This document shows positions 59,139-64,000 of a DNA stretch of 64,000 bases, one piece after another. The translations under genes and the position numbers were made by a program. Source of the DNA: Avisuccinivibrio sp964424565 (GTDB taxonomy: Bacteria > Pseudomonadota > Gammaproteobacteria > Enterobacterales > Succinivibrionaceae); assembly GCA_964424565.1 (NCBI GenBank), contig CAYRIZ010000001.1:1-64000 (forward strand), given 5' to 3'. Positions within the stretch are counted from its first letter, which is position 1. Each line of letters begins with the position of its first letter. Below the pieces are notes generated by a model. That model had not been told where the DNA came from. It ran no database searches and saw only the letters and a program-made list of their open reading frames with translations.

Positions 59139-61775
59139 TTGCAATACTTTGAGAAGTCCCGGGACGCTGCCCGGCATGTCAATATCAGTATTATGTCAGC
59201 CGCTCTGGCCGCCGCCCTGACGGTACCGGCACATGCGGCAGTACAGGAACAATCTTCCGGGACACAGGCCGAGACCGTACTGACCAGGCCGGTGGCCGTA
59301 CGCCAGACTGACGGAGATCTTTTGGCCGAACAAAGAAGGCGCACTGTCAGCGACATGTCCACCCGCATCTACTATTTGATGCAGCAGTACAGCTCACAGC
59401 GCTTCCTGCAGAACAGGCATTTGTCGGCCGCCTCCACCTTCCCGCTGCGGCTGTTTGACACCCTGGCCCGCAACCCCTGGCAGCGCGCCCCCTTCATGCC
59501 GGTGCCGGATCGCGATCTGGCCTGCTACTACGGCATTCCGCCCTACCGCACCCCGATGGAATATGATGTCAATACCACCCCGGTCAATATAGCCGCCGAT
59601 TCTGTGACCGGCTCGCTGGAGCATGACATTATCTACGAGGGCAATGTGGAGCTGACCCAGGGCGACACCACCATGACGGCAGACCGCACCGCCTATGACG
59701 GCAGAAACGGCCTGCTCACTTCCTCGGGCAACATCACCTATCAGACCGGGGAATACACCATTACCTCGCAGAAGACTGTGGTCTTCGATATGAAAAGCAA
59801 GGTGACCTCCATAGAGGAGGCTCGGATTCAGCTCAACGGCTCGGTGGCCCGCGCCGAGGCTGAAGATATGGAAATAGATAATCAAAATGAGACGGCCACC
59901 ATAGGGCGGCTGTCCTTTTCCACCTGCCCGGTATCAGATGAGGTGTGGTACATCACTGCCGAGCAGATGGACATGGTCAAGGGCGAGGCCTACGGCTCGG
60001 CCCGCCATGCCACCGTCTGGATTAAGGACGTACCGGTCTTTTATCTGCCCTATGTGACCTTCCCCATATCCAATCAGCGCAAGAGCGGTCTGCTTTATCC
60101 TGAAATCAGCATTTCCTCAGGCAGCGGTTTTGATTACGCCCAGCCTGTATATTTAAATCTGGCGCCCAATTACGACTATACCCTGACCCCGCGCTACATG
60201 AGCCGGCGCGGTGTAGCCCTGGGCAATGAATTCCGCTATATGCCCCTAGCCGGCAGCTCGGGCACCCTGAACCTGGACTTCATTCCCTATGACAACAACT
60301 GGGATCTGGCCGGCAGCGATCACAAGCGCTGGATGATCGACTGGAAGCATCACTCCGAGTTCATGAACCGCGATCTCACCTTTGATGTGGATTTTGAGCG
60401 CGTCCGCCCCGGAGACTATGATTATCTGTCCGATCTGGGCAGCAGCGGCAGTACCAACATCACCGACGATCACCTGGTGCAGTCCCTGCGCGCCGCCTGG
60501 AACCGCCCCAGCTATGAACTGGGCATGGAAGTGCGCACCTATGAAAACCTGGTGCCCTACGAGGCCTCCATTATCAGGCCTTTCTCCATGCTGCCGCAGC
60601 TTAAGGGCTCCTATCATGAAACCTACGGCGCGGCATTGTTTGCCGTCAGCGGAGAAATCACCGAATTCGTCAGCCCTCATGAAACGGACTACAGCAGTTT
60701 TCAGACCACGCGCCTGCATGTGGAGCCTGAGATGTCCTATCAGGTCTACAACAGCCGCGGCACTTCCCTGACCGCCGGCGGCAAGCTCTTTTTAAGCCAC
60801 TATGAGCAGGACAGCCTGTCCGACCTGCCGGATTACTACCGTACCGATCTGGGCTTTACCAGACTGGACAGCAGTGCCAACCGCGCCTTGTATCTGCTGC
60901 AGCTGCGCGGCAAGACCACCCTGGAGCGGCGCGTGCTCGATCTGCGCCATACCCAGACCCTGGAGCCGGAATTTGCCTACCGCTATATTCCGTACAAGAA
61001 TCAGGATCACATAGGTCTGTATGACACCACGGACCGCATGACCGACTACTACTCCAACTTCTCCTACCGGCACTTCACCGGCTTGGATCGCATAGCCGAC
61101 GTCAATGAATTTACCTTTGGCTTTACCTCCAGACTGCTCGATCCCCACGATCGCGAACAGCTGCGCCTGTCGGTGTCGCAGACCTACAGCTTTGTGCCCA
61201 CCCGCGTGACCTTAAACCCCAGCGACTCGGCCTCGCGCTACCCGCGCTCCCCGCTGTCTTTCAGCGTCAATGCCAATCCGCTGGAAGGCTGGACTGTACA
61301 CGGCTCCCTGAGCTATACCAATGAGACCAATTCCGTCTCCTCCTGGAATGCCATGACCGAGTATGTCTCCCCGCAGGGACTGAAGGGCCAGATCAGCTAC
61401 CGCTTTGCCCGGGACGGCAACCGTACCCTGGAAAACGATATAGTAAATCTCGATCAGCTCGGTCTGCTGCTGGAGCTGCCGATCACACGCAACCTCAAAT
61501 TTATCGGTGCCTTCTATCATGATCTGGAACAGCATGATGACATAGACAAGAAATTTGCCCTGCGCTATGAAGAGTGCTGCTGGGCTATAACCGGCATGAT
61601 CGAGGAATACAACAAAACCGACTGGGAAGATCTGACCCGCGAGCGGGAAACCCGCTTCGGCATACAATTTGAGTTCAAGGGTCTGGGCGCCGTCAATGTC
61701 AGCGGCAACAAGGATCCGGCCTCCCTGGATACGGCGCTGCTGGATCACTTCAACCCGACTAACCTGAACAACTGA
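59139..61775 (+). CDS. lptD: LPS-assembly outer-membrane protein LptD
   Basis: An 878-residue LptD, the beta-barrel that inserts lipopolysaccharide into the outer leaflet with LptE. A signal peptide (ending VPAHAA, about residue 34) precedes an OstA-type jellyroll (about 145-280: VNIAADSVTGSLEHDIIYEG, then TSSGNITYQTGEYTITS) and a long barrel with the lining motif YLPYVTFPISNQRKSGLLYP. Cysteines at 129, 263 and the pair 813-814 correspond to the known disulfide set, with the first two further along than in E. coli. The start is TTG (AGGA nine bases upstream); a later ATG would destroy the signal peptide. An insertion of about 60 residues (50-110) precedes C129. Confidence 0.93.
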   Translation: MQYFEKSRDAARHVNISIMSAALAAALTVPAHAAVQEQSSGTQAETVLTRPVAVRQTDGDLLAEQRRRTVSDMSTRIYYLMQQYSSQRFLQNRHLSAASTFPLRLFDTLARNPWQRAPFMPVPDRDLACYYGIPPYRTPMEYDVNTTPVNIAADSVTGSLEHDIIYEGNVELTQGDTTMTADRTAYDGRNGLLTSSGNITYQTGEYTITSQKTVVFDMKSKVTSIEEARIQLNGSVARAEAEDMEIDNQNETATIGRLSFSTCPVSDEVWYITAEQMDMVKGEAYGSARHATVWIKDVPVFYLPYVTFPISNQRKSGLLYPEISISSGSGFDYAQPVYLNLAPNYDYTLTPRYMSRRGVALGNEFRYMPLAGSSGTLNLDFIPYDNNWDLAGSDHKRWMIDWKHHSEFMNRDLTFDVDFERVRPGDYDYLSDLGSSGSTNITDDHLVQSLRAAWNRPSYELGMEVRTYENLVPYEASIIRPFSMLPQLKGSYHETYGAALFAVSGEITEFVSPHETDYSSFQTTRLHVEPEMSYQVYNSRGTSLTAGGKLFLSHYEQDSLSDLPDYYRTDLGFTRLDSSANRALYLLQLRGKTTLERRVLDLRHTQTLEPEFAYRYIPYKNQDHIGLYDTTDRMTDYYSNFSYRHFTGLDRIADVNEFTFGFTSRLLDPHDREQLRLSVSQTYSFVPTRVTLNPSDSASRYPRSPLSFSVNANPLEGWTVHGSLSYTNETNSVSSWNAMTEYVSPQGLKGQISYRFARDGNRTLENDIVNLDQLGLLLELPITRNLKFIGAFYHDLEQHDDIDKKFALRYEECCWAITGMIEEYNKTDWEDLTRERETRFGIQFEFKGLGAVNVSGNKDPASLDTALLDHFNPTNLNN

Positions 61776-61853
61776 CATTCAAAGCAAAATACTCTTAACA
61801 GCTGCACTGCCATGCTAAAATCAGTGCTGTTGTTTTTGTGTGAGGATCTGATT

Positions 61854-63188
61854 GTGAATAAATTTGCACGAAAATTAGCCGTGCTGCTGTCATTCGTGCT
61901 GTGCACCGGCTATGCCAGCGCTGAGGAACAGACTCTCGATTCTGCTGCCGCCATTGTCAACAATGACATCATCCTGGTCAGTGAGCTCAATGATGCCCAG
62001 AGTGAAATGGCCCGCAGCTTTGCCAGCCGCGGTATGCCGGTGGACAGCATCAGCACCCGCAAGGCTGCCCTGGAAGGCCTGATCACCCGCAGTCTGGTAC
62101 TGCAGCTGGCGGAAAGACAGGGCTATGTCTTAACCGACATGCAGCTGGACAATGCCATAGCCCAGACTGCCGCCCAGCAAGGCATCAGCGAGCAGGAGCT
62201 GCTCGCCCAGTCCGCCCCCGGCATGTCCTCCGCCCAGGCCAGAGAAGTTTTCCGCAACGATTTGCTCCTCAGTGAAGTGCGCCGCGCCCGCGTGCGCTCC
62301 CGCATCAATATCTCAGACACTGAAGTGGATCTGCTGGCCTCCAATCTGCGCCACGCCGGCTCGGTGGAGCCGCAGTATCACTTAGCTCAGATCATTGTGC
62401 CGCTGCAGGGCCGCAATCCCGCCCGCGCCAATCAGGATATGCAGGAAATACGCGCCCAGCTGCGGGAAGGCGCTGACTTCAATACCCTGGCCGCCCGCTA
62501 CTCCGTAGGCTCAGTGGCCGCCCAGGCCGGAGATTTGGGCTATCTGCCCGAGACTCAGGTACCGCCTCCCTTCCTGCCGGCCATACTCAAGGCCAAGCCC
62601 GGCGATGTGCTCGGTCCCTTCAGATCTCCCTTTGGCATACATCTGCTCAAGCTCTACGATGTCTCCCACGATGCCGTGCGTCCCATCTCGCTGTATGACG
62701 CCAGCCACATCCTGCTGCAGACCTCCATCATCTTCTCCGATGATGCCGCCCGCGAGGAACTGCTGGGGATGAAAAGACAAATAGAAAACGGCAGTCTGAG
62801 TTTTGCCGAGGCCGCCCGCCGCTTCTCTGAAGATCCGGGCTCTGCCATTAACGGCGGCGATCTGGGTTATGCCACCCCCGACCGCTACGATCCTCTGTTT
62901 GCCCGCGCCATGGTGTCCTTAAAGCCAGGTCAGATTTCAGATCCCATCAAGTCAAGCTTCGGCTGGCACCTCATTTACCTCAAGGACATCAAAATAGACC
63001 GCGATTCCGATGAGGCCTACCGTCAAAAGGCCCGCGATCTCATCTACCGCCGGATGTACCGTGAGGAATCCGCCGCCTGGGAGCGCGAACTGCGCGACAG
63101 CGCCTATATACATGTGCTGGATCAGCAGCTCCTGCAGGCCAACATAGACATGGATCAGGATGCCCTGCCCCCCGGCGGCAGCCGTTAG
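61854..63188 (+). CDS. surA: Periplasmic chaperone/prolyl isomerase SurA
   Basis: A 444-residue SurA that escorts outer-membrane proteins, notably LptD, across the periplasm. Signal peptide to about residue 23 (GYASA), an N-terminal chaperone domain starting LDSAAAIVNNDIILVSELND, and two parvulin domains (about 175-275 and 285-385: YHLAQIIVPLQGRNPA and DASHILLQTS). The start is GTG 61854 with GAGGA seven bases upstream; an ATG at 61812 would add residues that spoil the signal peptide. It follows lptD directly. Confidence 0.93.
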   Translation: MNKFARKLAVLLSFVLCTGYASAEEQTLDSAAAIVNNDIILVSELNDAQSEMARSFASRGMPVDSISTRKAALEGLITRSLVLQLAERQGYVLTDMQLDNAIAQTAAQQGISEQELLAQSAPGMSSAQAREVFRNDLLLSEVRRARVRSRINISDTEVDLLASNLRHAGSVEPQYHLAQIIVPLQGRNPARANQDMQEIRAQLREGADFNTLAARYSVGSVAAQAGDLGYLPETQVPPPFLPAILKAKPGDVLGPFRSPFGIHLLKLYDVSHDAVRPISLYDASHILLQTSIIFSDDAAREELLGMKRQIENGSLSFAEAARRFSEDPGSAINGGDLGYATPDRYDPLFARAMVSLKPGQISDPIKSSFGWHLIYLKDIKIDRDSDEAYRQKARDLIYRRMYREESAAWERELRDSAYIHVLDQQLLQANIDMDQDALPPGGSR

Positions 63189-63236
63189 GCCGTCTTCAGC
63201 CTGCATGCCTGCAGCTCTGGATCTGTGGTATCAATT

Positions 63237-63259
63237 CGGCCCCGCCGGCAGGCGGGGTC
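63237..63259 (+). terminator. Hairpin between surA and pdxA
   Basis: GGCCCCGCC pairs with GGCGGGGTC around GGCA. It is followed by CTGTTTATT, a weak T stretch, so partial termination is possible. Confidence 0.45.
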
Positions 63260-63322
63260 TGTTTATTCCCTCAATTCTCAACCTTACCCATGGAGGCAGT
63301 GCCTGCCGGCACTGAAAATCAA

Positions 63323-64000
63323 TGCAGCAGGTAAAACGCATTGCTGTCACCCCCGGAGAACCGGCCGGCATCGGCCCCGAGCTGATGTATCACCTGGCCG
63401 TACGCTCCTTCAGGCATGAACTGGTCATCATAGCCGATCCCGACCTCATAGCCGCCAGAATGCGGATCTTCCCGCAGGGCGGGGACATCAAAATCAGGAT
63501 CTGTGACCCGGCCGCCCCGGCACAGTCTTCGGCTACCGGCTGTCTTTGTGTATTGCCGGTACCGCTGGGTGCCCCTGCCACTCCCGGAGTGCTGAATGTG
63601 CAGAACGCGCCTTATGTGCTCTCCTGCCTGGATCGGGCCCATGAGGGGCTGCTGCGCGGCGAGTTTGCCGCCCTGGTGACCGGGCCGGTCAGCAAGAGCA
63701 TCATAGACGGCAGCGGACTGAAATTCACCGGCCACACCGAGTATCTGCAGCAGAAATGCGGCGTCAGCCGGGTGGTAATGCTGCTGGGCTGCCCCACCCT
63801 CAAGGTAGCCCTGGCCACCACGCATCTGCCCCTAAAGGAGGTCAGCGCCGCCATCACCCCGCAGCTGCTCACCGAGGTCATAACCATACTGCATCACGAT
63901 CTGCAGAGCAAATTCGGCATAGCCAAACCCAAAATCTTTATAGCCGGGCTCAATCCTCATGCCGGCGAGGACGGCCACCTGGGCCATGAAGAGCAGGAAG
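63323..64000 (+). CDS. pdxA: 4-hydroxythreonine-4-phosphate dehydrogenase (3' end cut by window edge)
   Basis: The first 226 codons of PdxA, the NAD-dependent enzyme of pyridoxal phosphate synthesis. Seen: IAVTPGEPAGIGPELMYHLA (7-26), LGAPATPGVLN, FAALVTGPVSKSIIDGSG, FTGHTEYLQQ (metal-binding His) and ATTHLPLKEVSAAIT, then FIAGLNPHAGEDGHLGHEE at the edge. A stop lies three codons upstream of ATG 63323, so the start is fixed, although no Shine-Dalgarno is close. lptD-surA-pdxA is the conserved order; rsmA and apaGH would be expected next. Confidence 0.94.

Overview
The window looks like the chromosome of a Gram-negative gammaproteobacterium. It carries lptD-surA-pdxA, coaE-zapD-yacG, lolB-ispE-prs, rcsF next to trmO, lpxM, rcsF-type and other envelope lipoproteins, NqrM/ApbE (maturation of Na+-translocating NADH dehydrogenase), and sugar ABC operons of the enterobacterial als and mgl type. 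Gene order is not enterobacterial overall, the ATA isoleucine codon is common even in transporter and tRNA-synthetase genes, and TTG/GTG starts are frequent. A member of the Succinivibrionaceae/Aeromonadales side of the class is a reasonable guess, but this is inference.

Left end (1-5.8 kb, all minus strand): a defence-type operon of a large SNF2-like helicase with an N-terminal region resembling phospholipase D-type modules, a DUF4391 protein and a type III (Mod) adenine methyltransferase. Mod is interrupted in this copy by a homopolymeric tract of ten G (1726-1735) followed at once by TAG. A tract of 8 or 11 G would restore an otherwise intact reading frame of about 634 codons. This is the hallmark of a phase-variable methyltransferase in its OFF state. 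The matching Res subunit would lie just beyond the left edge. Mod is visibly AT-rich compared with the rest of the window, apart from one GC-rich patch.

Middle (6-37 kb): mostly housekeeping genes in short operons. They include an MsbA-like ABC exporter, DUF2333, a PotF-like binding protein paired with a PfkB sugar-phosphate kinase, aspC, lpxM, a polar amino-acid ABC transporter, speB, a YcdX-type phosphatase, two Ala/Pro-rich lipoproteins (one apparently frameshifted), a HAD-Nudix fusion, trmO-rcsF, thiI, slyD with a repeated His/Cys tail, glgC, mtnN, smrA, asd, ycaO and lolB-ispE-prs.

Right half (37.6-64 kb): a complete D-allose system (DeoR-type regulator, alsB-A-C-E-K and rpiB) with internal terminator-like hairpins; mpl-apbE-nqrM; proS; a galactose/glucose mglBAC operon preceded by a CRP-like site and a GalR/GalS-like operator; a ribbon-helix-helix-like orphan; a flavin reductase; an SSB paralogue; tRNA-Arg(CCU); a lipoprotein with a carbohydrate-binding-like fold; coaE-zapD-yacG; and lptD-surA-pdxA, with pdxA cut by the right edge. 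A recurring layout is a periplasmic binding-protein gene followed by an intrinsic terminator and then the rest of the ABC operon (als, mgl and the amino-acid transporter).
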